A stretch of 64,000 nt of DNA from JAGTVG01 sp965365275 (GCA_965365275.1 CBDUBA010000005.1:1-64000); one strand, 5' to 3'; numbered from the stretch's first letter, positions 51,703-60,312 are shown. The notes: generated by a model not told the origin, from the sequence alone. Program-made: numbers and translations.

Positions 51703-52680
51703 TTATGGTAAGTAATTGTTCAATTTGAACCATTCAATAGTATCTCTGATGGTTTGATCAAAATTTCTGGGGTGATAACCCAAATCATGAATGGCTTTTT
51801 CATTTGAAATATTTCGATGGCTGTTTTCAAGGGTATCAAGAGATGCCGGAGCAAATAATCTTTCCTCGTCCTTCTCCGACGAAAAATGATTTAAGAATCC
51901 CGCCCCTAACCTGGCTAACCAAAATGGAACGGTTATTTTAGGTGCCTTACTCCCACCGAATCTATGGACTGTCTCACCTAAGTCCTGGATGCTTTTCCAT
52001 TTCCCCGAAATGATATATCGGTGCCCATTTCTGCCTTTATCTATAGCCTTTACCGTTGCATCAGCTACATCCCTTACATCCACAAAGTTATACCCCCCGT
52101 TTAGTGTGGCGGGAATGTTGCCTTTGAAATATTGGATCAGCGCTCTTCCCAATTGCGAAGGCTTGAAATCATTTGGACCAAGAACGGCAGTAGGATTGAG
52201 GATAACAGTACTGAATCCATTCCCTGATGCTTCCAACACCATTTCCTCCCCTTTTACTTTCGACTGATCGTAATCAAACTGACTTTCCTTATTTAATTCT
52301 CTGGTTTCATCCATAATCCCTGTTAGAGGGAAAACATTCAGCGCATGAATAGAACTGAAAAATATAAATTTTTTGACACCTAATTCCTTAGCCGCATCGA
52401 GCAAATTCCTGGTTCCATCAATATTGACTCTTAATACTTCAGCAGATTTTTTCTCTAAAGTGATCACTCCAGCCAGGTGAATGAGTACCTCCGCCCCATC
52501 AATGCATTCAATAAGCGATTGCTTGTCCATTAGATCTCCCTTTATAGGAGTTACATCCATATCCTCAAATGCCGTTGTATTTTTATGAACCAATACCCTG
52601 ACCTCATATCCCTTCTCTATGAGAAGTGGTAAGAGATTGATACCTATATGTCCGGAAGCGCCTGTTACTGCTACTATCAT
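51703..52680 (-). CDS. NAD(P)-dependent extended SDR (HpnA/3-beta-HSD/dihydroflavonol reductase-like)
   Basis: 325 residues. The N-terminal Rossmann motif is VTGASGHIGINL, followed by KGDLMD and LIHLAGVIT. The active site has SSIHAL and YDQSK (Tyr and Lys), and PTAVLGPND is typical of HpnA/3-beta-hydroxysteroid dehydrogenase-like extended SDRs. A late helix-rich segment (about 240-290) probably forms the substrate pocket. The 5-alpha-reductase-type gene begins one base later, so they form an operon. The pair fits oxidation/reduction of a 3-hydroxy or 3-keto steroid-like compound, but sugar-lipid substrates are also possible. Confidence 0.86.
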   Translation of the reverse strand: MIVAVTGASGHIGINLLPLLIEKGYEVRVLVHKNTTAFEDMDVTPIKGDLMDKQSLIECIDGAEVLIHLAGVITLEKKSAEVLRVNIDGTRNLLDAAKELGVKKFIFFSSIHALNVFPLTGIMDETRELNKESQFDYDQSKVKGEEMVLEASGNGFSTVILNPTAVLGPNDFKPSQLGRALIQYFKGNIPATLNGGYNFVDVRDVADATVKAIDKGRNGHRYIISGKWKSIQDLGETVHRFGGSKAPKITVPFWLARLGAGFLNHFSSEKDEERLFAPASLDTLENSHRNISNEKAIHDLGYHPRNFDQTIRDTIEWFKLNNYLP

Positions 52681-52771
52681 AGCTGCAAATATGGCCTTAT
52701 TTCACAAATTTTGTCCAGTAGGTAAACTTTGATATTTAGAGATATAAATTATTTTATTTAAAAATCACCTA

Positions 52772-52814
52772 TTGTGAAACATTTATTTATTATATTTCGT
52801 TGTATATTTACAAC
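52772..52814 (+). promoter_or_regulatory. Promoter and palindromic operator of the XRE regulator gene
   Basis: TTG at 52772-52774 and TATATTTC at 52791-52798 (one mismatch to TAnnTTTG) are 16 bases apart. Directly after them GTTGTA-TATT-TACAAC (52799-52814) is a perfect palindrome that would cover the transcription start. Small XRE repressors commonly bind such sites over their own promoters, so autorepression is likely. Confidence 0.55.
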
Positions 52815-52835
52815 ATTATATATATTTATTATATC

Positions 52836-53090
52836 ATGATATCGAGAAAATTATACAATAGGATTAGCTTACTTCGTAAAGAACGTGACATATCTCGAAA
52901 GGATCTGGCAGAAAAGATTGGGGTGAACTTTCAGACAGTAGGATATCTTGAACGAGAAGAATATAATCCCAGTCTGGACCTCGCCTTTAAGATCAGTGAA
53001 TATTTTAAACTACCTATTGAGTTTATTTTTTCTACCGAGCCTATGAAACCCCTGAGTCAGGAATTATATGATAAAACCAAAAATCAATAA
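52836..53090 (+). CDS. Small XRE-family transcription regulator
   Basis: 84 residues from the ATG at 52836; an upstream TTG at 52800 would add an implausible Ile/Tyr-rich leader and lie inside the operator. The helix-turn-helix covers about 8-60: ISLLRKERDISRKDLAEKIGVNFQTVGYLEREEYNPSLDLAFKISEYF. It lacks a sensor domain. The membrane protein gene starts two bases after its stop; this regulator plus small membrane protein pairing is seen repeatedly in Bacteroidota and Firmicutes and may sense membrane signals. Confidence 0.9.
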   Translation: MISRKLYNRISLLRKERDISRKDLAEKIGVNFQTVGYLEREEYNPSLDLAFKISEYFKLPIEFIFSTEPMKPLSQELYDKTKNQ

Positions 53091-53092
53091 TC

Positions 53093-53524
53093 ATGGATCA
53101 CAACATTCCCATACAAAATCGAAGAATAGGCGTACTGATTAATTATTTCGCCCTTGTTATGACTTTAGTATTCTTTGAGATTACAAAATATGGCATTGGC
53201 TTATCCCATTGGGCTGGATTTGCTTTCGCAGGTGTATTTCTGTTAATATTAATCCTTAGTTTCGTATATGTTTATGTAAATTCAGGACTTTGGGCCCTAA
53301 CGCATAAAAAAACTGAAAACCTGGATGAAAGGCAGATTCAAGTAGTAACCAATGCAATAAGGGTATCCTACAGCACTTTTGTCATTATTGTAATAATATT
53401 GGTATACCTCTTCGCAATTTTAGGCGTAGGTACAATTGATGTTGTCTTCGCAGCCTCTTTACTATATCTTGCACACATCATCCCTGCTTCCATCCTCGCA
53501 TGGACGGAAAAAGAAGTGTATTAG
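53093..53524 (+). CDS. Small four-helix membrane protein paired with the XRE regulator
   Basis: 143 residues with four hydrophobic segments (about 11-30, 37-59, 91-112 and 117-136). The loop between the second and third helices contains KKTENLDERQIQVVTNAIRVSYSTF, a conserved-looking DERQ motif of the DUF2178-like type. The stop is inside the start of the kinase-aminotransferase gene (25-base overlap if that gene begins at 53500). The gene spacing suggests a regulator-membrane module; function is unknown. Confidence 0.8.
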   Translation: MDHNIPIQNRRIGVLINYFALVMTLVFFEITKYGIGLSHWAGFAFAGVFLLILILSFVYVYVNSGLWALTHKKTENLDERQIQVVTNAIRVSYSTFVIIVIILVYLFAILGVGTIDVVFAASLLYLAHIIPASILAWTEKEVY

Positions 53525-55821
53525 AGTATTCAAAATCTGAAAATAAGTATATTGGCAAAAAAAATAAAGTGAAGGATTCATTATCAAACTTCCTCAGATC
53601 CAAATATGATATTTCGCCTGAAATACAACCACTTGACGGACATGTAGATAAGAATTATTTACTTTACATCAATTCAGTCCCGGTATATGTTTTAAAACTA
53701 AGCCGGGACCTGACAGATAAGCCTATCCTTAAAGCACAGAATCTTATTTTTGACCAGTTAAGATACCTGGAAAGGTATGATTTCCCGCATATCATCACAG
53801 GATTGGATGGGAAGGGCATCTATTTATATACCGATGAGACAGGCAATCAATACCTGGCAAGGCTATTAAAATATCTTCCCGGAGAATTTCTTGCTAAAAC
53901 AAATCATACAGATGATATGCTAATTGGTTTCGGGGAATTCCTGGCGGAAATGGATAAAATGCTTATTAACTTCCATTCACCCGAGATCAAGGCCAGGCAT
54001 TACGATTGGGACCTGCAGTATTTTCCGGAATATGTGGATTTTCTACGATACATCAAGGATCCAGGGCAAAGAAAACTGATTGAACATTTTCTATTACAAT
54101 TTCATGAAAACATCTCGCCTGTACAGCATCTCCTTCGGAAAAGTATTATACATAATGATGCCAATGACTGGAACATACTATCCAATGAAGAGGGGATCAT
54201 TGGAGCCATCGATTTTGGGGACGCAGTTTATTCATTTACTATAAATGAGGTAGTCGTTGGTGCAGCCTACATAGCCCTTGATGCGGAAGACCCACTTTTA
54301 AAGATTTCAAAAGTATTGGAAGGATATCACAAGGTGCTTCCTATACAGGGCATTGAGATAAAACGCATTTATTATCTGCTCGCAGCAAGACTTTGTATGA
54401 GCGCCTGCCAGTCAGCCTACTTGAAAAGGCAACGGCCTGATGATACCTATGTCTCGATTCATGAAAAAGCAGTTTGGAAATTATTGTCGGATTGGATCGC
54501 CATTAGTCCTGATTATGCCGAAAACACGTTTCGTAGTGCCTGTTCCCTACCCCCAAGGTCTCAGGAATCCAAAGAAAGTTATGTAGATAAACGTAATGAA
54601 CATTTCAGTAAAGCCTTATCCCTAAGCTACAAAGATCCCATAGTTATGGAAAGGGGAACATTCCAATACATGTTTGATCAAAATGGACAAACCTATCTTG
54701 ATTGTGTAAATAATATCATGCACGTTGGGCATTGTCATCCCAGGGTAGTCTACGCCGGACAACGTCAAATGGCAAAATTGAACACCAATACGAGATACTT
54801 ATATGATGCTTTGAATGAATATGCTGCCAGACTATTGGATAAATTTCCCTCTGCCCTGAATAAGGTTTTCTTCGTCAACTCAGGGAGTGCCGCCAGCGAC
54901 CTGGCCATAAGACTGGCAAGAAATTATACGAATAAAAAAGAACTGATCGTTATGGATCATGGCTATCATGGCAATACCACCACGGGCATTGAAATTAGTC
55001 CTTATAAATTCAAAGGAAAGGGTGGAAGAGGTGCAGAACCACATATTCATACTGCAATTCTGCCCGGATCAGAATATGAGACCAACTACTCCGAAGTAGA
55101 CCTATATGGCCGGATTGATGAATTTATGAGCAATCCTATTTCCGCCTTTATCTGCGAACCGATCGTAGGCTGTGGTGGTCAGGTAATGTTAAGTGAGGAC
55201 TACCTGAAGACAATCTATAAAAAAGTCCGGGATAAAAATGGCCTTTGCATCGCGGATGAGGTTCAAACGGGTTTTGGACGCGTGGGATCGAATTTCTGGG
55301 CTTATGAACTGTATGATGTTATGCCGGACATTGTGGTACTGGGCAAACCTATGGGTAATGGCCACCCTATCGGTGCTGTTGTAACTACTGATGAAATAGC
55401 CAGAGCCTTTGAAAATGGGATGGAATTTTTCAGTTCCTTTGGCGGTAATCCTGTCTCCTGCGAAATAGGTAAAGCCGTTCTCGACGTGATAGAAGAAGAG
55501 TCCTTACAAGATAATGCATTAGTAGTCGGCGATCGATTGATGGAAGGGTTTAAATCGATGCAAAGGGAACACGAATTGATCCAGGATGTCCGGGGTGCAG
55601 GATTATTTTTAGGAATTGAATTGGTCAAAAGATCAGAGCATGGATCTCCAGCTACAAAAGAAGCTGGGGCGATCATTAACACCATGAAAGAAAAAGGCAT
55701 TTTGCTCAGTACAGACGGACCGTATAACAATGTAATTAAAATTAAACCACCACTTTGTTTCAACAAGGATAATGCCTCCCATTTATTGAATGAATTTGAA
55801 AAAACGATACGATCTATCTGA
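53500..55821 (+). CDS. Fusion of APH-type kinase and class III aminotransferase (phospho-lyase-like)
   Basis: 773 residues. The N-terminal half (about 35-330) is an aminoglycoside-phosphotransferase/choline-kinase-like domain: H218-N-D220-x4-N225 and IDFGD (Asp238) are the catalytic and metal motifs. The C-terminal half (about 360-773) is a class III PLP aminotransferase with NSGSAASDLAIRLAR, CEPIVGCGGQV, ADEVQTGFGRVG and the PLP lysine Lys616 (VLGKPMGNGHP). In animals hydroxylysine kinase and phosphoethanolamine/phosphohydroxylysine phospho-lyases have these folds separately, so the fusion may phosphorylate an amino alcohol and then eliminate phosphate. It overlaps the previous gene by 25 bases if the ATG at 53500 is used. 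Confidence 0.9.
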   Translation: MDGKRSVLEYSKSENKYIGKKNKVKDSLSNFLRSKYDISPEIQPLDGHVDKNYLLYINSVPVYVLKLSRDLTDKPILKAQNLIFDQLRYLERYDFPHIITGLDGKGIYLYTDETGNQYLARLLKYLPGEFLAKTNHTDDMLIGFGEFLAEMDKMLINFHSPEIKARHYDWDLQYFPEYVDFLRYIKDPGQRKLIEHFLLQFHENISPVQHLLRKSIIHNDANDWNILSNEEGIIGAIDFGDAVYSFTINEVVVGAAYIALDAEDPLLKISKVLEGYHKVLPIQGIEIKRIYYLLAARLCMSACQSAYLKRQRPDDTYVSIHEKAVWKLLSDWIAISPDYAENTFRSACSLPPRSQESKESYVDKRNEHFSKALSLSYKDPIVMERGTFQYMFDQNGQTYLDCVNNIMHVGHCHPRVVYAGQRQMAKLNTNTRYLYDALNEYAARLLDKFPSALNKVFFVNSGSAASDLAIRLARNYTNKKELIVMDHGYHGNTTTGIEISPYKFKGKGGRGAEPHIHTAILPGSEYETNYSEVDLYGRIDEFMSNPISAFICEPIVGCGGQVMLSEDYLKTIYKKVRDKNGLCIADEVQTGFGRVGSNFWAYELYDVMPDIVVLGKPMGNGHPIGAVVTTDEIARAFENGMEFFSSFGGNPVSCEIGKAVLDVIEEESLQDNALVVGDRLMEGFKSMQREHELIQDVRGAGLFLGIELVKRSEHGSPATKEAGAIINTMKEKGILLSTDGPYNNVIKIKPPLCFNKDNASHLLNEFEKTIRSI

Positions 55822-56028
55822 AACCATCCCTTTCAGCATACCGAAACTTGATTTATAATACCATTGACATATGGATCATGACGACTAATAGATATAAGCT
55901 GGAACCTTCAAGTACAAATTGAATACAGGATTGTATCTGAACAGAAAATCAAAATTGGTTTTTCACCGCATAATTTCATTAAATTTTATTAATTTCATAC
56001 CGGAGTTTATCAAGAGCTTTTTGAGAAT

Positions 56029-56448
56029 ATGTCTATACCTTTTCACCTTGCTTTTTCTGTAAAGAATATTGAGGACACAAAGAAATTCTATGTTGATGTT
56101 CTGGGAGGGAATGTAACCAAATCTACTGATAACTGGCTGAATATTAACTTTTTCGGTCATCAGCTCTCAATTCACGAAAATCCCCAGATGAAAAATGACC
56201 TTAAGACAATAACAGTCGAGGGCAAGGAGGTTCCTTTACACCATTTTGGCGTGATCCTGAAAAAATCCGATTGGGAGGAACTTGCTAAAAAATTGAAAAA
56301 AACTAAAATAAAGTTTCTTATTGAACCCAAGCTGAAGCATGAAAAACAGGTTTGTGAGCAAGCCATTATGTTTCTTAAGGATCCAAGCGGCAATGGCATA
56401 GAGTTTAAATGCTTCACGGACCCAAAACACATTTTCTCAAACTGCTGA
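56029..56448 (+). CDS. VOC-family (glyoxalase-like) protein
   Basis: 139 residues forming one VOC module pair: PFHLAFSVKNIEDTKKFYVDVLGG at the start, LNINFFGHQLSIHE, VPLHHFGVILKKSDWEEL and FLKDPSGNGIEFKCF at the C-terminus. The His in HLAF, the His in HHFG and the Glu in IEFK are the usual metal ligands. It could be a lyase, dioxygenase or resistance protein; the substrate is unknown. The upstream 207 bases hold no gene. A nested inverted repeat follows its stop. Confidence 0.85.
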   Translation: MSIPFHLAFSVKNIEDTKKFYVDVLGGNVTKSTDNWLNINFFGHQLSIHENPQMKNDLKTITVEGKEVPLHHFGVILKKSDWEELAKKLKKTKIKFLIEPKLKHEKQVCEQAIMFLKDPSGNGIEFKCFTDPKHIFSNC

Positions 56449-56460
56449 CCTAAAAATACA

Positions 56461-56519
56461 AACTGGCTACAGGCTATCCCGCCGGGGAGGGGTTATAGCC
56501 TGCGTGGCCACAGCCAGTT
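56461..56519. repeat. Nested inverted repeat between convergent genes
   Basis: AACTGGCT (56461-56468) pairs with AGCCAGTT (56512-56519), and AGGCTAT (56471-56477) pairs with ATAGCCT (56495-56501). The inner loop is GC-rich (CCCGCCGGGGAGGGG). The element begins 13 bases after the stop of the VOC gene and ends 49 bases before the stop of the ThuA gene. It could be a bidirectional terminator or a mobile palindromic element; no T run follows on the plus strand. Confidence 0.55.
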
Positions 56520-56567
56520 AAACGCATTTTATCTCTTTGAAGCAAAAGCATGTTTTCTCAAGGTATA

Positions 56568-58184
56568 TTACAAACCTCTCCACCTTGCGGTTCCTTTCGA
56601 TAACCACAACCCGGCATTTGACAAAATCTTTTGAAATTCCGGCACATTCAGGGATACCGTATCATGGGCTAAGGTGGTCTGGAATACCCTTGATGTCTTG
56701 CCAGTTGACTGACTTAATTCATAGATCCAGGCCTGAGGTTCTTCATTTTCAGTATCCTTCGATACGGCAGAAAGCAGTATATGTATTGGCTCGTCGCCTT
56801 CCTGATTGTAATATAATTCATCGCTCACCTTGAAATCCGATATCCCCTCAGTAATGGGATGTTCCTGATCTACAACCTTTACTATGTAGGATCCATATTT
56901 ATCATGCGTGCTGTTCCCATGGTGGTTCCACACCCTTCTGCACAGTGTACGGTAATAGGGCCAGTCAGATTCACCGGCATCCGGCAAAGAGAAATGGAAA
57001 GCACCATTGGCAAAATGGATGAACATAAGTCCGCCACCTCCTTCAACATAGTTTATCAGGGATTCTTTAGATCCATCCCAGATCGGATCCGGATCTTCCC
57101 AATTACAGTAATTGAATACCAGAAAATCATAATCCCCCAAATCATATTGAAAAAGATCGTTTATATTATATGAAATATCCATATGAATATTCCCGTTCAT
57201 TTCCAGGGCTTTATGAATCAAGGGTGTCGTCTCTTCCCATTTATGCCCGGGATAATTATCTCCCGTAAGGATAAGCCCTTTATAATCTTTCCCAAAAAGT
57301 AATTGTGTAACTTGTCTGTCAGTGAGGTATGATGTTTCTATACCTCCTTCAGGAACTTCATGTCCCGCGGTCCATACTATGGCATTCAGCAAAATTTTCC
57401 GGTAACCCTCATTTTTCCAGTTTCCATAGAAATGTCCAAGTGAAGTACCGAAACCACGGCCTCCATCGGCTCTTTCTACTGCCCAGGCGACCACTTTACC
57501 ATCCGGGTGTTCTGCTTCCAGTGCGGGGACTTCAATAATTGGAGATAACCTTGGATCATCAGGTCGGAACCTCAGGTCAAAATAATATTCTTCGACAACT
57601 TGAAAAGATTCAACACCTTTTGAAACCGGATGGTCCGGACTTGAAAGAACTACTGGCACGTCCAGAAAGGTAATATCAGAATACCACTCCCTTTCTCCCT
57701 GATCATTCTGCCAGTCGAAATACCCCCCTACCCAATCAAGGATCTGTTCACCATACCGGTCCGGTGCGAAGGTTGAAAAGTGGAAGGTCATCATTCCACA
57801 ACCTCTATCCATCTGTTTCTGAATAATTTCCATTCTTCCCTCCTTCATGAACGGCACCATCTCCCCTCCCGGGCCATCACGACCGTCGGATATGGTAAGG
57901 ATTAGATCCGCCTGATCCAGTACGGAGGGATCATCCGGCCATCCATTTTCATATATTGTGGTTCGAAGGCCTTTTAAATTATCAGCATTGTCGAGCATTG
58001 CCTTTATGAGCCTTGCATTTTTGATATACTCATGAAGGGTGGCGGGGTGACTCTTTGCCCCTGCCAGAATCACGATTTCCGTTAAATCACTTTCTTTCGC
58101 TTGTTGTACTGATTCACAGGACAATATACAAGAGCCCATAACAACAATGAGCGCAGAAATACGGATTTGTTTACTAAATATCAT
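56568..58184 (-). CDS. Lipoprotein with two ThuA-like domains
   Basis: 538 residues with lipobox MGSCILSCES (Cys around 23). Two class I glutaminase-amidotransferase-like (ThuA, trehalose-utilisation) domains are visible: one at about 30-280 (IVILAGAKSHPATLHEYIKNARLI, HFSTFAPDRYGEQ, GRGFGTSLGHFYGNW) and one at about 295-530 (GLILTGDNYPGHKWEETTPLI, FIHFANGAFHF, TLAHDT). The duplication within one protein is less common than a single ThuA. ThuA-type proteins are linked to oligosaccharide or keto-sugar metabolism. It is exported and 53 bases downstream of the ADP-ribosylglycohydrolase-like gene on the same strand, so it may be in that operon. Confidence 0.85.
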   Translation of the reverse strand: MIFSKQIRISALIVVMGSCILSCESVQQAKESDLTEIVILAGAKSHPATLHEYIKNARLIKAMLDNADNLKGLRTTIYENGWPDDPSVLDQADLILTISDGRDGPGGEMVPFMKEGRMEIIQKQMDRGCGMMTFHFSTFAPDRYGEQILDWVGGYFDWQNDQGEREWYSDITFLDVPVVLSSPDHPVSKGVESFQVVEEYYFDLRFRPDDPRLSPIIEVPALEAEHPDGKVVAWAVERADGGRGFGTSLGHFYGNWKNEGYRKILLNAIVWTAGHEVPEGGIETSYLTDRQVTQLLFGKDYKGLILTGDNYPGHKWEETTPLIHKALEMNGNIHMDISYNINDLFQYDLGDYDFLVFNYCNWEDPDPIWDGSKESLINYVEGGGGLMFIHFANGAFHFSLPDAGESDWPYYRTLCRRVWNHHGNSTHDKYGSYIVKVVDQEHPITEGISDFKVSDELYYNQEGDEPIHILLSAVSKDTENEEPQAWIYELSQSTGKTSRVFQTTLAHDTVSLNVPEFQKILSNAGLWLSKGTARWRGL

Positions 58185-58236
58185 ACAAGAGAGAATTACG
58201 GATTAATAATAAAAAACCAGATTATATTTTCCTTGC

Positions 58237-59808
58237 TTATTTGGTATAGGTAATCAAATCCCCTATACGAAGAGTTACATCCGGATGTGGATTAATGATT
58301 CTTATAACCAATTCATGTTTGCCCGGCGGAAGTTCGTATTTATAAAACAGTTCCAGGTTTCTTTCGATATATTTTAATGGCTGAACATTCTTGGTAGCCA
58401 ATTCACCATCTATATAAAATTCTGTTTCGAGCTTGAAATTATTCATTGTCTGATCGTCATCTGAGAGCATCCATACATCGGAGAATTTTTTATTGTGCGT
58501 CTTTCCTGTCAAAACAACACCTACGCCCTCAAAATCTATTTTTACCTCTGTTTCTGCTGTTGAAACGAATGTTCTATCGATTTTCCTTCTTTCCAGAATT
58601 TTATAACCTGGGAAATTCTCCTCAAGAGGAACAGCAACAGGTTCCTGGACCTTTATCTTAACATTATCTTCACCTATTTCACCTCCATTTCGTTTGATCA
58701 CTTCCAGGGCATGCCTGAAACTTAAGCCATAGGCATCATTCAATGAGATGCTTGTATATTTAAAATCCAGGTCTTCTATCAATTCAAGGCCTTTGGCCCA
58801 CTTCTCCGGAATGGCACGGTAACCTATCATGGCACCAAGAACACCGGCAGCACTGGCCGGATTACAATCAGAATCCTGACCGCAACGGGTGGATATCTCC
58901 ATGGTTTTATCCAAATCGCCGTTCCCGTAAAGCAATCCCATAATCACATAGGCAGAATTGATGGTGGCATCAATATTGAAATCTGCATGTACCCCATCAG
59001 GGCAGCCTATATCCTCACCCCATTTTTCTTCTACCAGCTCCCAGGTTTTCTTCCAGTCCATAGGGTATTGCTTGCACCAGTCTATTACATCGCGCATACA
59101 TTTATAGTAAGAACTTTGCGGAGGGATCACCGCCAGGGACTTTTCGACCACTTCGCTGATATCATCCATAACATACGCATTACTGTAAAGTGCAGCCATA
59201 TATACCCCGCCATAATATCCATTACCGGAGTTCATGATATGTCCTATCGGATCGCATATCGCACTGGCAGCATTGGGCATGCCGGGGGCCATGATCCCCG
59301 CAAAATCGGCTTCGATCTGGAAATCGATATCATCCGCGTGAGGATTGTTCATCCAATGCCCTGATTCGGGGGGATCTATACCATTTAGAATATTATATCT
59401 TCCCTGCTGATTTGCATGCCACAACCAATATTCAGCATTTGCATAGGCTTTGCCATGGGAGGAGGCTGGTGCATCAAGGCCTTCTTTTTCAAACACCTCA
59501 ACAAAAGTAAGGTCCATATAAATATCGTCGTAAAGTCCCGGAATCCGGGTCATCCAGTGATACATCAGGGTATCGTTCCATATGATGTCGACGCTATCCG
59601 GGATAATTCTTTTGTTATACCTGAATTCAGTCGGCCCACCATAAGTTACTCCTATGGTCTGTAATGCCCAGGCACCCATGATCTTATCCTTAAGATCTTC
59701 CTGTGACATGGTTATAAAACCGGTATCTGAATCCGTCATTGAATTGCAGGAAATAACCATAACTAGTATTGTTATGATACTTAATGGTTTGAAAAATATG
59801 TGTTTCAT
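58237..59808 (-). CDS. Exported ADP-ribosylglycohydrolase-family lipoprotein
   Basis: I use the ATG at 59808 (523 residues), which starts a clean lipoprotein signal (VMVISCNSM, Cys21); an upstream ATG at 59871 would add 21 hydrophilic residues. The N-terminal two-thirds is the all-helical ADP-ribosylglycohydrolase fold: DLKDKIMGAWALQTIG, DDIYMDLTFVEVFE and CGQDSDCNPASAAGVLGAMIGY with paired Asp ligands around 310. The C-terminal third (from about 370) is a beta-sandwich (VKIDFEGVGVVLTGK, YKYELPPGKHELVIRI) resembling a carbohydrate-binding domain. Export is at odds with ADP-ribose chemistry, so a different glycoside or crystallin-like substrate is possible. Confidence 0.85.
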   Translation of the reverse strand: MKHIFFKPLSIITILVMVISCNSMTDSDTGFITMSQEDLKDKIMGAWALQTIGVTYGGPTEFRYNKRIIPDSVDIIWNDTLMYHWMTRIPGLYDDIYMDLTFVEVFEKEGLDAPASSHGKAYANAEYWLWHANQQGRYNILNGIDPPESGHWMNNPHADDIDFQIEADFAGIMAPGMPNAASAICDPIGHIMNSGNGYYGGVYMAALYSNAYVMDDISEVVEKSLAVIPPQSSYYKCMRDVIDWCKQYPMDWKKTWELVEEKWGEDIGCPDGVHADFNIDATINSAYVIMGLLYGNGDLDKTMEISTRCGQDSDCNPASAAGVLGAMIGYRAIPEKWAKGLELIEDLDFKYTSISLNDAYGLSFRHALEVIKRNGGEIGEDNVKIKVQEPVAVPLEENFPGYKILERRKIDRTFVSTAETEVKIDFEGVGVVLTGKTHNKKFSDVWMLSDDDQTMNNFKLETEFYIDGELATKNVQPLKYIERNLELFYKYELPPGKHELVIRIINPHPDVTLRIGDLITYTK

Positions 59809-59985
59809 TGAATTATAGTATTTAATTTGATGAGATAAAGATATAAAAATACGTTGCTGCCTGTCACACATGCAAAGCCACCTAAAAAGTGGCGGATAAA
59901 AGAATATATTTCTGGTTTAATTAAAGAGAGATTTAGCTTCATCAAAAAATGCTCCGTGTAAAAAAAAATTAAGTCATTACCTCAA

Positions 59986-60312
59986 TCAGGAATGTTTATG
60001 GATCCAGAAACCCAGCAATGGAATAAGAAGCAGGGTGAGCACAAGCATCCCCGACATATACAAGAGATTGGCACCTGGAAGTTCGAGGCCATTGAATACC
60101 CAAGCTAAAAGTAAAAGGATCATGGTCAGGCTGCTGGTGTAAAACAATAGCGTTTTTTGTTTTATAGCCCCTGCAACCAGTGATATAGTAAAACCCACCA
60201 ATCCAAAAAGAATGAGTAATCCTGCACCCTCGTACTCCATCACTTTAAGTAAAAAACCGAGTGACAACATCATTAATGTAAAAGTCCCGGCAATAAAAAG
60301 CAGTCTTTTCAT
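59986..60312 (-). CDS. Small four-helix membrane protein (GldL-like region)
   Basis: 108 residues with four hydrophobic segments of about 18-20 residues each (FIAGTFTLMMLSLGFLLKV, GLLILFGLVGFTISLVAGA, LFYTSSLTMILLLLAWVF, LYMSGMLVLTLLLIPLLGFW), separated by short loops. The order resembles the N-terminal membrane region of gliding-motility protein GldL, but too little sequence is present for that identification. It is upstream of the ADP-ribosylglycohydrolase-like gene on the minus strand with a 177-base gap and divergent from the cytochrome-containing dehydrogenase gene. Confidence 0.6.
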   Translation of the reverse strand: MKRLLFIAGTFTLMMLSLGFLLKVMEYEGAGLLILFGLVGFTISLVAGAIKQKTLLFYTSSLTMILLLLAWVFNGLELPGANLLYMSGMLVLTLLLIPLLGFWIHKHS

